Shown: positions 51,428 through 61,424, numbered from the stretch's first letter. The stretch is DNA of 64,000 nt from Methylocystis sp. KS32 (GCA_002862095.1 PHSQ01000005.1:1-64000), one strand, 5' to 3'. Notes: generated by a model from the sequence alone, not told the origin. Numbers and translations are program-made.

Positions 51428-51446
51428 GTTGGTAACTTTGTTGGTA
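51428..51446 (+). promoter_or_regulatory. Candidate arm-type site of island 2, right
   Basis: GTTGGTAACTTTGTTGGTA matches the left paired box (27160-27178) at 17 of 19 positions and in the same orientation, 61 bp inside the right att copy. Confidence 0.55.
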
Positions 51447-51507
51447 TAAATATTTTCCACATTGATTTTATCTAATTAAATACAATCAGTTATGGTCTTA
51501 ATGTAGC

Positions 51508-51529
51508 TCCCTCCTCCGCTACCAAATCC
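51508..51529 (+). repeat. attR of island 2 (22 bp)
   Basis: A perfect copy of 27030-27051. It lies 52 bp from the stop of the E2 gene, so before integration the tRNA gene and the leucine/valine operon were neighbours with convergent ends. Confidence 0.88.
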
Positions 51530-51581
51530 ACCTTCGCTGACGTTTGTGAACGTCGATATTTAGCGGCAAGGAGACGCCTTG

Positions 51582-52688
51582 TTATCCGGGCGCCGAGAGA
51601 GCGAGCATGACTGCGGCGAGGAACCGCCCCGCCTCGCCGCCCGATACTGCGCGATGATCGAAAGTGAGGCTCAAGGGCATCACGCGATGAGCCCGTATGG
51701 AGCTTTCCCGAACGACGGGCTCGCGGCGTATCCGTCCGGCCCCAAGAATGGCCACGGTGGGCGGCACGACGACAGGCGCGGCGTAACGCCCGGCGATGAC
51801 GCCGAAATTGGAAAGCGTGATTGTGGCTCCGCGCATCTCCTCCGGGGGAACCCGGCGCGCCGCCAGATCCGCGCGCATACGGTCGACGCCCGCGCGCAGG
51901 TCGATGGGATCCCGTGCGCCAACGTCTCTGAGCACGGGAACGAAGAGCCCCTCCGGCAAATCGACCGCGACGCCGAGATCGATCCTCCGCAGCACGCGAC
52001 GCGCGAGGGTGCTGCTCTCAAACCAGGCGTTCAGAGAGGGTTCGGCCCGGCAACCGGCGACAAGCGCGCGGATGAGCCTCACGGTGACATCCTCGCCAGG
52101 CGCCCAGGCGTCTATGTCGACGTCGTCCATGATCGTCGCCGCGGCCACTTCGGATTGAGCCAGCGCCATGTTCTGCGCCATGACGCGGCGAAATCCCCGC
52201 AAAGGCTCGGCGGGTTCGACGTCGCTCAATAGTCGCGCGACCCGCTGCACGTCGGTCGCCGTGATCACGCCGTCGACGCCCGAGGGAGTCACCACCGCCA
52301 GCTCGACCCCCAGCTTGTGGGCAAGCGCGCGCACGGCCGGCGTGGCGCGCACCCCGGCGCTTCCGTGACCAACCGTTTGCGCCGTCTCGCTGAGCACGCG
52401 GGATCCGGATTCGACGGCGCCGACGACCGAGCCGGCGTTTTCGCCCTCCGCGTTTTCGCCTTCGAACCCGACGAGGGGCGCGCCGATGTGAATGATGTCG
52501 CCAATCCCGGCGAACAGGCGCGCGATGCGTCCGGCGCAAGGAGATGGAATCTCAACGACTGCTTTAGCCGTCTCGACCGCGAGCAGAGGAGCGTCGACCG
52601 TGATCTCGTCTCCCGGCCGGACGCGCCATTCGACGAGTTCCGCCTCCTGCAACCCTTCGCCAAGGTCGGGCAGTTTGAATATTTTCAC
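51582..52688 (-). CDS. bkdB: 2-oxoacid dehydrogenase E2 (dihydrolipoamide acyltransferase), branched-chain type (368 aa)
   Basis: One lipoyl domain (~1-75, lipoyl Lys in LLAVETAKAVVEIPSP), an E3/E1-binding domain (~110-150: VRATPAVRALAHKLGVELAV, GVDGVITATDVQRV) and the catalytic acyltransferase core (~165-368) ending with the conserved MPLSLTFDHRAVSGGEAGRF (active-site His and Asp). E2 moves the acyl group from E1 to CoA. At 368 residues it is on the short side, with short linkers. Its start overlaps the E1beta stop by 4 bp. The three subunits lie downstream of the acyl-CoA genes, supporting a branched-chain substrate. No E3 is seen in the window. Confidence 0.88.
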   Translation of the reverse strand: MKIFKLPDLGEGLQEAELVEWRVRPGDEITVDAPLLAVETAKAVVEIPSPCAGRIARLFAGIGDIIHIGAPLVGFEGENAEGENAGSVVGAVESGSRVLSETAQTVGHGSAGVRATPAVRALAHKLGVELAVVTPSGVDGVITATDVQRVARLLSDVEPAEPLRGFRRVMAQNMALAQSEVAAATIMDDVDIDAWAPGEDVTVRLIRALVAGCRAEPSLNAWFESSTLARRVLRRIDLGVAVDLPEGLFVPVLRDVGARDPIDLRAGVDRMRADLAARRVPPEEMRGATITLSNFGVIAGRYAAPVVVPPTVAILGAGRIRREPVVRESSIRAHRVMPLSLTFDHRAVSGGEAGRFLAAVMLALSAPG

Positions 52689-53665
52689 GCCGCCTCCATG
52701 GATTTTAGCACCGCGCCGACGATGCGTTCGACGCTGGGCATATATTGCTTCTCCAGCCTCGAGAGCGGCACGACGACATCGTAGCCGGTGACGCGCGTCA
52801 CTGGCGCCAGAAGAGAATAGAGCGCGCGTTCGGCGACTTCCGCCGCGATTTCCGCTCCAAGGCCGGCAGTCCGCGGCGCTTCGTGGACGATCACGCAGCG
52901 GCCCGTCTTTTCCACGGATTTCAGGATAGTTTCCGAGTCATAGGGCTTGAGCGTGGCGAGATCGACGACCTCGATTTCGACGCTGCGGTTCGTCAACGTC
53001 TCGGCCGCGTTCATGACCTCGGCATGGGACGCTCCCCAGGTCACGACCGTGGCGTCGCGTCCTTCGCGGGATACGAAACATGCATCGAGCGGCAGAGCCT
53101 CGCCATCGTCCACGACCTCCTCTCGGAACAGCCGATAGAGGCGAGTGGGTTCGAGGAAGACGACTGGATCGGGGTCGCGGATCGCCGCGAGCAAAAGTCC
53201 GTAGGCGCGCGCCGGCGTCGACGGCATGACCACGCGAAGCCCCGGAATATGCGCGAACATCGCTTCCGGGCTCTCCGAATGGTGCTCGGGCGCATGAATG
53301 CCTGCCCCGCAGGGGGAGCGCAACACCATCGGGCAGGTCAGCCGGCCGCACGTGCGGTGGCGCAGGCGCGATGCGTGATTGATCATCTGGTCGATCGCCG
53401 GGTAGATGAATCCCGAAAATTGAATTTCCGCCACCGGCTTCAGTCCCATTGCCGCCATGCCGATGGCCGCGCCGGCAATTCCCGCTTCCGCCAGGGGCGC
53501 GTCGATCACGCGCTCTCGACCGAATCGCGCCTGCAGGCCGTTTGTGGCTCGAAACACGCCGCCATTGACGCCAATATCCTCGCCGAGCAGCACGACCGTT
53601 GGATCGCGCGCCATTTCATGGCCCAGCGCCAGGTCGATGGCTTCGACGAGCGTGATTTCAGTCAT
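52685..53665 (-). CDS. bkdA2: 2-oxoacid dehydrogenase E1 beta subunit (326 aa)
   Basis: The protein from the ATG at 53665 begins [20 protein letters not shown] and contains VLLGEDIGVNGGVFRATNGL, RVIDAPLAEAGIAGAAIGMA, EIQFSGFIYPAIDQMINHAS and the C-terminal transketolase domain VVTWGASHAEVMNAAETLT. It pairs with E1alpha to decarboxylate 2-oxoacids using thiamine diphosphate. The start overlaps the E1alpha end by 8 bp; frames further upstream to 53785 fall within E1alpha and are not used. Confidence 0.92.
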   Translation of the reverse strand: MTEITLVEAIDLALGHEMARDPTVVLLGEDIGVNGGVFRATNGLQARFGRERVIDAPLAEAGIAGAAIGMAAMGLKPVAEIQFSGFIYPAIDQMINHASRLRHRTCGRLTCPMVLRSPCGAGIHAPEHHSESPEAMFAHIPGLRVVMPSTPARAYGLLLAAIRDPDPVVFLEPTRLYRLFREEVVDDGEALPLDACFVSREGRDATVVTWGASHAEVMNAAETLTNRSVEIEVVDLATLKPYDSETILKSVEKTGRCVIVHEAPRTAGLGAEIAAEVAERALYSLLAPVTRVTGYDVVVPLSRLEKQYMPSVERIVGAVLKSMEAA

Positions 53666-54764
53666 GCCGGCCTCCCGGAGTCGGCGCGTAGTGGCGTGCT
53701 TCGTCGCGTTGGCGCAGCATCGAAGCTGGCAATGTCGCAAAGAGATTGTCGAACATCGAGTCGCAACTCGGAGCAGCCGTTGCAAGATAGCTCGCCACGG
53801 CCCTGTCGACTTCCTCGCCGCAGTCCTTCAACAGCGCCGTTTCTTGTTCCTTCGACCAAAATCCCCGCGCGACGAGCAGAGTCCGCAGCCGCCCAACGGG
53901 CTCGCGGACCCATTCCGCGCGCACGATCTCGGGATCGCGATAGCGCGTGGCGTCGTCGGCGGTGGTGTGATCTCCAAGACGATAGCTCAGCGCCTCGATC
54001 AGGGTCGGCCCGCCGCCGTCGCGCGCCTTTTCGATGGCTTTGTGCGTCGCCTGATGAACGGCGAGCACGTCGTTGCCATCGACCTGAAGTCCTTCGATCC
54101 CTGCGGCGATGGCTTTCTGCGCCAGTGTTTCTGCGGCGCTTCCGAGCGCGCGCGGAGTGGAGATCGCCCATCCGTTGTTGTTGACGACGACGACGACGGG
54201 AACTCGCCAGGCGCCCGCCATATTGAGCGCTTCGTAGAAGCCGCCGTTCCCTGTTCCCCCGTCGCCGATGAAGCTGACGGCGACCCGCTCCTCCTTGCGC
54301 AACTTAAACGCATAGGCGGCGCCGACCGCGTGGGCCACCTGTGTGCCGACCGGAACGCAAATCGGGAAATCCGCCCTGGCGCTTGCGAAGTCGCTGCCGC
54401 GCTCGTCGCCTCCCCAATAAAGCAGGATTTCCGTCATCGTGACGCCGCGGATGAACTGGGCGGCGTGGTCTCGGTAGGAAGGGACCAGCAAGTCGTCCCG
54501 CTCCATCGCTGTAGCGACTCCGACTCCGATCGCTTCCTGTCCGAGAGCGGAGGCGAACGTCCCGAGCTGTCCCGTGCGCTGCAGGGCGATCGCCTTCGCG
54601 TCAAAAAGGCGCGCGCGAGTCATCGCGCGATGAAACCAGACCAGCAACTCCGCGTCCCGAGCGATCTCTCCCGCCGCGTCGCTCAATTGACCCGAGGGCG
54701 AGAGCAACTGGAGATAATCGATGTGAAAATCAACGCCCATGGCGCGATCCCGGTACCGTTGCAC
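53658..54764 (-). CDS. bkdA1: 2-oxoacid dehydrogenase E1 alpha subunit (368 aa)
   Basis: The thiamine-diphosphate motif [20 protein letters not shown]...[13 protein letters not shown] (GDG to NN) is present, as are the [18 protein letters not shown] and phosphorylation-loop-like [18 protein letters not shown] segments. The latter is shared by pyruvate- and branched-chain-type E1, so the substrate is set by context. GTG at 54764 is used (weak GAGAGAA site); ATG at 54740 ([10 protein letters not shown]) is an alternative. It is the first of the three complex genes and follows the thiolase gene by 108 bp. Confidence 0.88.
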   Translation of the reverse strand: MQRYRDRAMGVDFHIDYLQLLSPSGQLSDAAGEIARDAELLVWFHRAMTRARLFDAKAIALQRTGQLGTFASALGQEAIGVGVATAMERDDLLVPSYRDHAAQFIRGVTMTEILLYWGGDERGSDFASARADFPICVPVGTQVAHAVGAAYAFKLRKEERVAVSFIGDGGTGNGGFYEALNMAGAWRVPVVVVVNNNGWAISTPRALGSAAETLAQKAIAAGIEGLQVDGNDVLAVHQATHKAIEKARDGGGPTLIEALSYRLGDHTTADDATRYRDPEIVRAEWVREPVGRLRTLLVARGFWSKEQETALLKDCGEEVDRAVASYLATAAPSCDSMFDNLFATLPASMLRQRDEARHYAPTPGGRHD

Positions 54765-54872
54765 GATGTTTCTCTCTCAAGGTGAGCTAGTGCGGATGGA
54801 TTTCCAAGTCAGGGGCTTCGCCCGATTTTTATCGCCGCGCCGCGGCAGTGAAAGTCATGCGCGTCGCGCGCG

Positions 54873-56063
54873 TCAATCCGCGCGTTCGATCGCCAGCGCC
54901 GTGGCCTCGCCGCCGCCAATGCAGAGAGCCGCGACGCCGCGCCGCAACTCATATCTTTGCAAAGCCGCCAGGAGTGTGACGACGATTCGGGCGCCCGACG
55001 CTCCGATCGGGTGGCCAAGCGCGCAGGCGCCGCCGTGGACGTTTACCTTGTCGTGAGAAAGTCCCAGGTCGCGCATCGCGGCCATGACGACCACGGCGAA
55101 CGCCTCGTTGATCTCGAAGAGGGCCACCTCTTCGCGCGTCCAGCCGACACGCCGCAGCAGTTTCTCGATCGCGCCGATTGGGGCGGTTGGGAAATCGCGC
55201 GGGGCGGCGGCGTGCGTGGCGTGGCCGACGACCGTGGCGAGTGGGGCAAGGCCGAGGCGCTGGGCCATATCGGAAGTGGTCAGGACCAAAGCGGCCGCTC
55301 CGTCCGAGATCGAACTCGCATTGGCGGCGGTGATCGACCCGTCGGCCGCGAAGGCTGGCTTCAATTTCGGGATTTCGTCAAGATTAGCCCTGCGCGGCGT
55401 CTCGTCGGCCTCGATGGTTCGCGTTTCATTTCTTCCGGCGATCCGCACAGGGACGATCTCGGCGCCGAGCGCCCCTTCCGCGGCCGCGCGGCGGGCGCGC
55501 GTTAGCGAGGTGATGGCGTAATCGTCCTGTTCGGCGCGCGTGAACCGATATTTCCTGGCGCAATCTTCGGCGAAGGCCCCCATCAGGCGGCCCTTCTCAT
55601 AGGCGTCCTCGAGCCCGTCGAGAAACATGTGATCGACCACCCTGCCGTGCCCCATGCGATAGCCCGCGCGCGCCCTGTCGAGGAGATAGGGGGCGTTGCT
55701 CATACTCTCCATGCCGCCGGCGACAAGGGCGCGCGCGCTTTCGGCGCGCAGCGCGTCATGCGCCAGCATGATCGCCTTCATGCCCGATCCGCACATCTTG
55801 TTGATGGTGACGCAGCCAGTCGCCGGCGGCAGTCCAGCGGCGAGCGCCGCCTGACGCGCCGGGGCCTGGCCGAGGCCCGCCGGAAGCACGCAGCCCATGC
55901 AAACCTCGTCGATGCAATCGACCGGCATTTTGGACCGGGCTAGGGCGCCGGCTATCGCGCATGCCCCGAGATCGGGCGCGGTCGCTTCCTTCAGCTCTCC
56001 GAGAAAGGCGCCAAGCGGGGTGCGCGCCGCGCCGACAATGACCACGGAATTCGATGGGTTCAC
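54873..56063 (-). CDS. Acetyl-CoA C-acyltransferase (thiolase), 396 aa
   Basis: The GTG at 56063 has an ideal AGGAGG 7 nt upstream and gives [20 protein letters not shown]. The acyl-enzyme Cys is in [20 protein letters not shown], and the C-terminal pair are [17 protein letters not shown] (His nearby in [20 protein letters not shown]) and [15 protein letters not shown] (Cys). The Cys is present in ALCIGGG, as in functional thiolases. In a leucine/valine operon it most likely splits or forms acetoacetyl-CoA, feeding or removing HMG-CoA lyase products. Confidence 0.93.
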   Translation of the reverse strand: MNPSNSVVIVGAARTPLGAFLGELKEATAPDLGACAIAGALARSKMPVDCIDEVCMGCVLPAGLGQAPARQAALAAGLPPATGCVTINKMCGSGMKAIMLAHDALRAESARALVAGGMESMSNAPYLLDRARAGYRMGHGRVVDHMFLDGLEDAYEKGRLMGAFAEDCARKYRFTRAEQDDYAITSLTRARRAAAEGALGAEIVPVRIAGRNETRTIEADETPRRANLDEIPKLKPAFAADGSITAANASSISDGAAALVLTTSDMAQRLGLAPLATVVGHATHAAAPRDFPTAPIGAIEKLLRRVGWTREEVALFEINEAFAVVVMAAMRDLGLSHDKVNVHGGACALGHPIGASGARIVVTLLAALQRYELRRGVAALCIGGGEATALAIERAD

Positions 56064-56115
56064 CTTCGAGCCTCCTGTTTCAGACGAGAGCGAGTTATGC
56101 GCCGCCCGCCTCCAC

Positions 56116-57192
56116 TCAAGCCCCACCGCTCGCCGGCCGCCCCCACGGCTCGAACCGCGGCGGCTCGTCCGAGGAACCGGCCAGCAGCGCGGCAATCGTC
56201 GCGTCGTCGACTTCGGCCAGCGTCGCTGGCGACCATTTAGGATTTTTGTCCTTGTCGATGATGGCGGCGCGAACGCCTTCATGGAGGTCATGCGTGTCAA
56301 GCAGGGCGCAGGCGACGCGAAACTCCCGCACGAGGCAGACTTCGAGGCTGTCCGAGCGCTTGGCGCGTTTCAAGAGTTCGTGCGTGAGCCGCAAGCTTGT
56401 CGGCGATTTCCGTCCGATTTCCCGCGCAGCCTCCCGGGCGAAGGCCGAGTCCGCGACGACGAGCGCGGCGATGATATCTTCGACGCGGTCAAGCGTCGTC
56501 ACCTCGTCGAGAAGGGCCCGGTTGTCGTTAAGAACGCTTTCTCCCGTCGCGCAAGCCAAATCGAGCAGCGCCGCGTCCACATCCTGTGGTCGGGCGCAAT
56601 GCTCGAGACGCGAGATCAGTCGCGGGATATCGCGCGAGTCGACGCACAAGTCGGCGAGTCCGACGTGGATCGCATCGGCGGGTCCGACCATCGCGCCGGA
56701 AAGGCCCATGTAAATCCCCGCCCCTTTGTCTCGAGTCAGCAACCAGGTGCCTCCCACGTCGGGAATGAAACCGACGCCCGTCTCGGGCATTGCGAGGCGC
56801 GTGCGTTCGGTCGCCAAACGACGATTTCCATGCGCGGAGACGCCAACGCCCCCGCCCATGACGACCCCGTCCATCACCACGACATAGGGTTTGGGGAAGG
56901 AGGCGATGCGCGCGTTGAGGCGATATTCCTCGCGCCAGAACTGTTTGTAGGGGTTTTCCCCCTGGCCGCGACACTCGAAGAGCCCTCGGATGTCGCCGCC
57001 CGCGCATAATCCGCGTTCGCCCGCGCCCGTCACAAGAACAGCGATCGTCCCGTCATCCTCCCCGAATTCGTCCAGCGAACGCGCGAAGCGCCGCACCATG
57101 TCCAGGGTCAGGCTGTTCAACGCTTTCGGCCGGTTCAATCGGATATGGCCCAATCGACCGACGCGCGAGACGAGAATGTCGTCCTCGCTCAT
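56116..57192 (-). CDS. 3-hydroxyisobutyryl-CoA hydrolase (valine pathway), 358 aa
   Basis: A crotonase-fold protein with IRLNRPKALNSLTLDMVRRF, oxyanion-hole loops ERGLCAGGDIRGLFE and GVVMGGGVGVSAHGNRRLAT, and the catalytic PETGVGFIPDVGGTWLLTRD, the pattern of HIBCH rather than enoyl-CoA hydratase. At 358 residues it has the family's extra C-terminal domain (HCARPQDVDAALLDLACAT). It removes CoA from 3-hydroxyisobutyryl-CoA. It overlaps the acyl-CoA dehydrogenase stop by 4 bp. Confidence 0.88.
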   Translation of the reverse strand: MSEDDILVSRVGRLGHIRLNRPKALNSLTLDMVRRFARSLDEFGEDDGTIAVLVTGAGERGLCAGGDIRGLFECRGQGENPYKQFWREEYRLNARIASFPKPYVVVMDGVVMGGGVGVSAHGNRRLATERTRLAMPETGVGFIPDVGGTWLLTRDKGAGIYMGLSGAMVGPADAIHVGLADLCVDSRDIPRLISRLEHCARPQDVDAALLDLACATGESVLNDNRALLDEVTTLDRVEDIIAALVVADSAFAREAAREIGRKSPTSLRLTHELLKRAKRSDSLEVCLVREFRVACALLDTHDLHEGVRAAIIDKDKNPKWSPATLAEVDDATIAALLAGSSDEPPRFEPWGRPASGGA

Positions 57193-58376
57193 CTGTCCTC
57201 TCCCGCTCGGCGGTCGGGCCCTGGGTTACGAAGGAGGGCGCGCGCGATGATCAGCCGCATGATTTCGTTCGCGCCCTCCAGAATCTGGTGGACCCGCAAA
57301 TCGCGCACGATCTTCTCGACTCCATAGTCGCAGAGATAGCCGTACCCGCCGTGCAGTTGGAGCGCCTCGTTCGCCACTTTGAACCCAGCGTCCGTGGCGA
57401 CCCGCTTCGCCATCGCGCAGAGCGTCGTCGCTTCGCTTGCGGAGGCGTCGAGAGCCGCCGCCGCGCGCCAGAGCAGAGCGCGCGCAGCCTCCAATTCCGT
57501 CGCCATATCGGCGAGACGGAATTGCAAGGCCTGGAATTCGTCGAGGCGGCGGCCGAAGGCCGTCCGTTCCCCCATATAGGCGAGGGCCTTTTCGAGCGCC
57601 GCCTGCCCCCCGCCGAGCGAGCAAGCGGCAATGTTCAATCGCCCGCCGTCCAAACCGGCCATGGCGATTCCGAACCCCTCGCCCTCGCGCCCAAGCAGGT
57701 TCGAAGCCGGCACCCGACAATCCGCGAAGCTCAAGGCGTGCGTCGGCTGTGCGTTCCAACCCATCTTGCGCTCGGCCGCCCCTAGAGTGAGGCCAGCGGT
57801 TCCGCCCTCGACCAGAAAGGCCGAAACACCGCGCGGCCCCTCGCCGCCGGTGCGCGCCATGACGAGATAAAGGTGATCGCGCCCACCCGCGCCGGCGCCG
57901 GAAATGAACTGCTTTTCGCCGTGCAACACGTAATCGGCGCCGCGCCGCTCGGCCCGCGTCCGAAGCGACGCTGCGTCGGACCCCGAGCCGGCCTCGGTGA
58001 GACAGTAGCTCGACAAGAATTGCATCGTGGCGAGTCGTGGCGTCCATTCGCGCCGCTGCGACTCCGAGCCGAAACGATCGACCATCCAGACGCACATGTT
58101 GTGGACCGAGAGGTAGGCTGCGATGGTCGGACAGCCCGTCGCCAAGGCTTCGAAAATCACCACGGCGTCGTGGCGCGCAAGTCCCACCCCGCCATGGTCC
58201 TCGGAAGCGTTGATCGCGGCGAAACCGAGCGCCGCGGCCTCACGCAATACGTCCAGCGGGAAGTGCTTCTCCCTGTCCCAGCGCAGCGCGTTCGGAGCAA
58301 GTCTTGCCTGGGCGAAGTCCAACGCGGTCTCGCGCATCGCCAGTTGATCGGCGGTCAATCCGAAAAGCGACGACAT
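57189..58376 (-). CDS. Acyl-CoA dehydrogenase, probably isobutyryl-CoA dehydrogenase (395 aa)
   Basis: FAD enzyme of the ACAD family: YCLTEAGSGSDAASLRTRAE (FAD/substrate), GGRDHLYLVMARTGGEGPRG, GRREGEGFGIAMAGLDGGRL-type loop and the C-terminal QLHGGYGYLCDYGVEKIVRD, VHQILEGANEIMRLIIARAL (catalytic Glu in EGANE). The position next to the 3-hydroxyisobutyryl-CoA hydrolase suggests isobutyryl-CoA; it could also be 2-methylbutyryl-CoA-specific. A GGTGAG ribosome site precedes the ATG at 58376. Confidence 0.9.
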   Translation of the reverse strand: MSSLFGLTADQLAMRETALDFAQARLAPNALRWDREKHFPLDVLREAAALGFAAINASEDHGGVGLARHDAVVIFEALATGCPTIAAYLSVHNMCVWMVDRFGSESQRREWTPRLATMQFLSSYCLTEAGSGSDAASLRTRAERRGADYVLHGEKQFISGAGAGGRDHLYLVMARTGGEGPRGVSAFLVEGGTAGLTLGAAERKMGWNAQPTHALSFADCRVPASNLLGREGEGFGIAMAGLDGGRLNIAACSLGGGQAALEKALAYMGERTAFGRRLDEFQALQFRLADMATELEAARALLWRAAAALDASASEATTLCAMAKRVATDAGFKVANEALQLHGGYGYLCDYGVEKIVRDLRVHQILEGANEIMRLIIARALLRNPGPDRRAGEDR

Positions 58377-58434
58377 GCCTCACCTTCTGAGAGCGAATGT
58401 ATCGCGCGGCGAGGCTTGGGCAAGCGCGAGGAGG

Positions 58435-59376
58435 TTACGCCTGTGCTTCGAACGCCTGTATTGCACGACGTTTGGCCTCATTCGAGGCGGATGCGCGCGC
58501 GACCGCGCTTTTGGGGGCGCGGCCAAGCCGCCGCGCGACAGAAACGCCGGCCTCGAGCAGCGCGTCGAGATCGACCCCGGTCTCGACGCCCATCCCATTC
58601 AGCATATAGACGACGTCCTCGGTCGCGACGTTCCCCGAAGCTCCGGGAGCGTAAGGACATCCCCCGAGGCCTCCGACCGAGGCGTCGATAACGGCGACGC
58701 CCACTTCAAGGCAAGCGAAGATGTTGGCGAGCGCTTGCCCGTAGGTATCGTGAAAGTGAACCGCAAGGCTTTCCAAGCCGATCTCTTCAGCGACGGTTTC
58801 CACAAGCGCGCGCGCGGCAAGGGGCGTTCCCACGCCGATGGTGTCGCCGAGAGAAATCTCGCCGCAGCCCATGTCCTTGAGCGCGCGCGCGACCGCCGCC
58901 GTCCGCCGTGGCGCGACAGCGCCTTCATAGGGGCAGCCGAGCGCGCAGGAGACATAGCCGCGCACCCCGACGCCCTGCCTTCTCGCCTCGGCGACGACTT
59001 TAAAGAAGCGATCAAGACTCTCTGCAATCGAACAATTGATGTTGCGCCGGGAAAAGCTTTCGGTGGCCGCCGCGAAAACGGCGACTTCCTTCGCGCCGGC
59101 CGCGAGCGCGGCGCAAAGGCCGCGTAGATTGGGAACAAGGACCGAGAGTCGCAGATTCGGTCGCGGTCCCAGTAGTTGCAACAGGTCTCGCGTCGTCGCC
59201 ATCTGCGGCGCGGCTGTGGGAGAGACGAAGCTTCCCGCCTCGATACGGGTCAGTCCCGCCCGGGCCAGCGCTTCGATCAGCTCCGCCTTGGCTTCGACCG
59301 ACAAAATCGCAGTTTCATTCTGAAGGCCGTCGCGCGGCCCGACCTCGACGATTTGGACACGCTTCGGAAGCGACAC
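58435..59376 (-). CDS. liuE: Hydroxymethylglutaryl-CoA lyase (313 aa)
   Basis: From the GTG at 59376 (AGGAGG upstream) the protein begins VSLPKRVQIVEVGPRDGLQN. The DRE-TIM metallolyase motifs are present: VEVGPRDGLQNE (metal Asp), GYVSCALGCPYEGAVAP, ISLGDTIGVGTPLAARALVE, LAVHFHDTYGQALANIFACL (metal His) and GGLGGCPYAPGASGNVATED with the catalytic Cys. It converts HMG-CoA to acetoacetate and acetyl-CoA, the last leucine step. It follows the carboxylase alpha gene by 11 bp. Confidence 0.95.
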   Translation of the reverse strand: MSLPKRVQIVEVGPRDGLQNETAILSVEAKAELIEALARAGLTRIEAGSFVSPTAAPQMATTRDLLQLLGPRPNLRLSVLVPNLRGLCAALAAGAKEVAVFAAATESFSRRNINCSIAESLDRFFKVVAEARRQGVGVRGYVSCALGCPYEGAVAPRRTAAVARALKDMGCGEISLGDTIGVGTPLAARALVETVAEEIGLESLAVHFHDTYGQALANIFACLEVGVAVIDASVGGLGGCPYAPGASGNVATEDVVYMLNGMGVETGVDLDALLEAGVSVARRLGRAPKSAVARASASNEAKRRAIQAFEAQA

Positions 59377-59387
59377 GAGCGCCCTCC

Positions 59388-61424
59388 TTAACCTTCGCCG
59401 CTCGCCGTCGCGGCGGCTGGCGCCGCGCCCTCGGACAGGTGGGCGAGCGTTGCGCCCTCGGCGACCCAGTCGCCCTCCTCGCAGGATAGGTCGGCTATAG
59501 TTCCATCGCGCGGCGCGCGCAGCACAAATTCCGTCTTCATCACCTCCAGCGTCACGATGTTGGCGCCGGCCTTCACATTCTGACCGTTCGCGGCATGGAT
59601 CCGAACCACTCGGGAGGGGAGAGGCGCAATCAAGCGCCGATCCTCGTCGCGGGTGCAAGAGGCCGCTCGAAGGAGATCGCGTGGCGCAAGCATGTGATTG
59701 CGGCCGTGAAGAACAATCACGACCCCCGCCGCACGACGAACGACGCCGACCTCGCGCCAGACCCCATTCACGCACAAACGGAGCCCCCCATCGGACGGAA
59801 CGAACTCGACCCGAGCTGCTTGGCCGTTAATTTCGAACCGGAAAGCGCCCTCGTTCTCCGGATAAAGCCGTAGCTCGATGGTCCTGTCGTTCATCAGGAA
59901 TTTGACTTCGGCGCCTCGCCCGCCGTCCAACCGCCAACCATCCGCCACGGCCCAAGGCGTCCCGGCCTCGCCAACTCTCCGCGCCGCTCTCATCTCGAGT
60001 CGCAGGTCCAAAAGCCAGCCGGTCGCTCCCGCGGCCAGAACGAACCATTCGTCTTCCTGCGTGAGCGTCGGCGCGCGGATCAATCGGTGGGCGTTAACCT
60101 CGACCGACGTTGTGTCATAGACGCCGCCCTCGAGCCAGGACTCCCGGCAGAGCGCTCGTAAAAAGTCGAGATTCGTCGCGATTCCGACGATCTCGAATTG
60201 ATCAAGCGCCCGCCGCAGTCTCCGTAACGCCGCGGCCCGGTCCTCGCCCCACACGATCAATTTGGCGAGCAGCGGATCATAATACTGCGTAACACTGTCT
60301 CCGCTACGCACGCCCGCGTCCACGCGAACATGTTCTTCGAGACGCGGCGGCCGGAATCGCTCGATTGAGCCAGTCGAGGGCAGGAAGTCCTGCGCGGGAT
60401 TTTCCGCGCAAATACGCGCCTCGATGGCGCAGCCTTTTGAATGGAGATCTTCCTGTGTGATTGGCAGTCTCTCGCCGGCCGCGACGCGCAACTGCCACTC
60501 GACCAGATCCTGCCCCGCCACCATCTCGGTGATGGGGTGCTCGACCTGCAGTCGCGTGTTCATCTCCAGGAAATAGAAACGGTCATCCTCCAGCAGAAAC
60601 TCGACGGTGCCGGCGCCCAGATAGCCGGCGGCTCTCGCGGCGGTCGCCGCCGCATGCCGCATTGCGTCGCGCAACTCTCGCGCCAGGCGTGGCGCCGGCG
60701 TCTCTTCCAAAATCTTCTGGCGGCGGCGCTGCAAAGAGCAATCTCGTTCCGGAAAGGCGAGACAGCCGCCCTCCGCATCGGAAAATATCTGAACCTCCAC
60801 GTGTCGCGCGCAGGCCAGTCGCCTTTCGAGCAACACTCGTCCCTCGCCGAAGGCCGAGAGCGCTTCACGCGAGGCGGCCGCGACGGCGTCCCGCAATTCG
60901 CTCGCCCTTGCGACGAGACGCATGCCGCGTCCGCCCCCGCCGCTCGAGGCTTTCACCAGCAATGGAAATCCCAGCCGTTGCGCTTCTCTTTCCAAGGTCG
61001 CGAGGTCCGTCGCGTTCCCGTGATAGCCTGGAACGATCGGGACGCCCGCGCGCTCCATCAGAGACTTCGCGCTCGCCTTTGGCCCCATCAATCTCATAGC
61101 CGCCGCCGAGGGGCCGACGAAGACGGCGCCGGCCGCCGCACAAGCCTCGGCAAAAGCCGGGTTTTCGGAGAGAAACCCATAGCCTGGATGAATCGCCTCG
61201 GCGCCGCTGCGACGGGCCGCGTCCACGATTTTATCGATCGCGAGATAGCTCTCCCGCGCGGGCGCGGCTCCGATCAGCCGAGCTTCGTCGGCAAGCTCGA
61301 CGTGAATAGATCCTGCGTCGGCTTCCGAATAGACCGCGACCGTCGCGATTCCCAACCGGCGCGCGGTGCGTATGACCCGACAGGCGATCTCGCCGCGATT
61401 AGCGATCAGCAGTTTGCGAAACAT
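59388..61424 (-). CDS. liuD: Methylcrotonyl-CoA carboxylase alpha (biotin) subunit (678 aa)
   Basis: The ATG at 61424 follows GGAG by 8 nt; the protein begins MFRKLLIANRGEIACRVIRT. The biotin carboxylase domain (~1-445) has the ATP loop ASSGGGGRGMRLVARASEL and FLEMNTRLQVEHPITEMVAG. The biotinyl domain lies at the C-terminus, with the modified Lys in TLEVMKTEFVLRAPRDG; the usual Ala-Met-Lys-Met is Val-Met-Lys-Thr here, a mild variation. It carboxylates biotin that is passed to the beta subunit. The 5' end overlaps liuC by 26 bp. Confidence 0.94.
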   Translation of the reverse strand: MFRKLLIANRGEIACRVIRTARRLGIATVAVYSEADAGSIHVELADEARLIGAAPARESYLAIDKIVDAARRSGAEAIHPGYGFLSENPAFAEACAAAGAVFVGPSAAAMRLMGPKASAKSLMERAGVPIVPGYHGNATDLATLEREAQRLGFPLLVKASSGGGGRGMRLVARASELRDAVAAASREALSAFGEGRVLLERRLACARHVEVQIFSDAEGGCLAFPERDCSLQRRRQKILEETPAPRLARELRDAMRHAAATAARAAGYLGAGTVEFLLEDDRFYFLEMNTRLQVEHPITEMVAGQDLVEWQLRVAAGERLPITQEDLHSKGCAIEARICAENPAQDFLPSTGSIERFRPPRLEEHVRVDAGVRSGDSVTQYYDPLLAKLIVWGEDRAAALRRLRRALDQFEIVGIATNLDFLRALCRESWLEGGVYDTTSVEVNAHRLIRAPTLTQEDEWFVLAAGATGWLLDLRLEMRAARRVGEAGTPWAVADGWRLDGGRGAEVKFLMNDRTIELRLYPENEGAFRFEINGQAARVEFVPSDGGLRLCVNGVWREVGVVRRAAGVVIVLHGRNHMLAPRDLLRAASCTRDEDRRLIAPLPSRVVRIHAANGQNVKAGANIVTLEVMKTEFVLRAPRDGTIADLSCEEGDWVAEGATLAHLSEGAAPAAATASGEG

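Larger units (their letters stand above)
27030..51529. mobile_element. Island 2: 24.5-kb satellite-like element with defence cargo in the CAT-anticodon tRNA gene
   Basis: 22-bp direct repeats (27030-27051 and 51508-51529) mark the ends; beyond them the two flanks stay imperfectly similar for about 35 bp. The left part (27.2-35.4 kb) has integrase, AlpA-like regulator, primase/helicase, RecD-like helicase and small terminase subunit. The right part (35.7-51.3 kb) is defence-type cargo. No phage structural or lysis genes were recognised. Two IS elements (IS630, IS3) have inserted in the cargo. Confidence 0.82.

Noticed and set aside
49868-51460. A long minus-strand open frame opposite hsdR (and similar ones opposite hsdM at 41435-43195 and the integrase at 27186-28628)
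   Set aside because: Each is antisense to a protein with strong family motifs and shows low-complexity, Arg-rich composition; none has a ribosome site in a sensible place.
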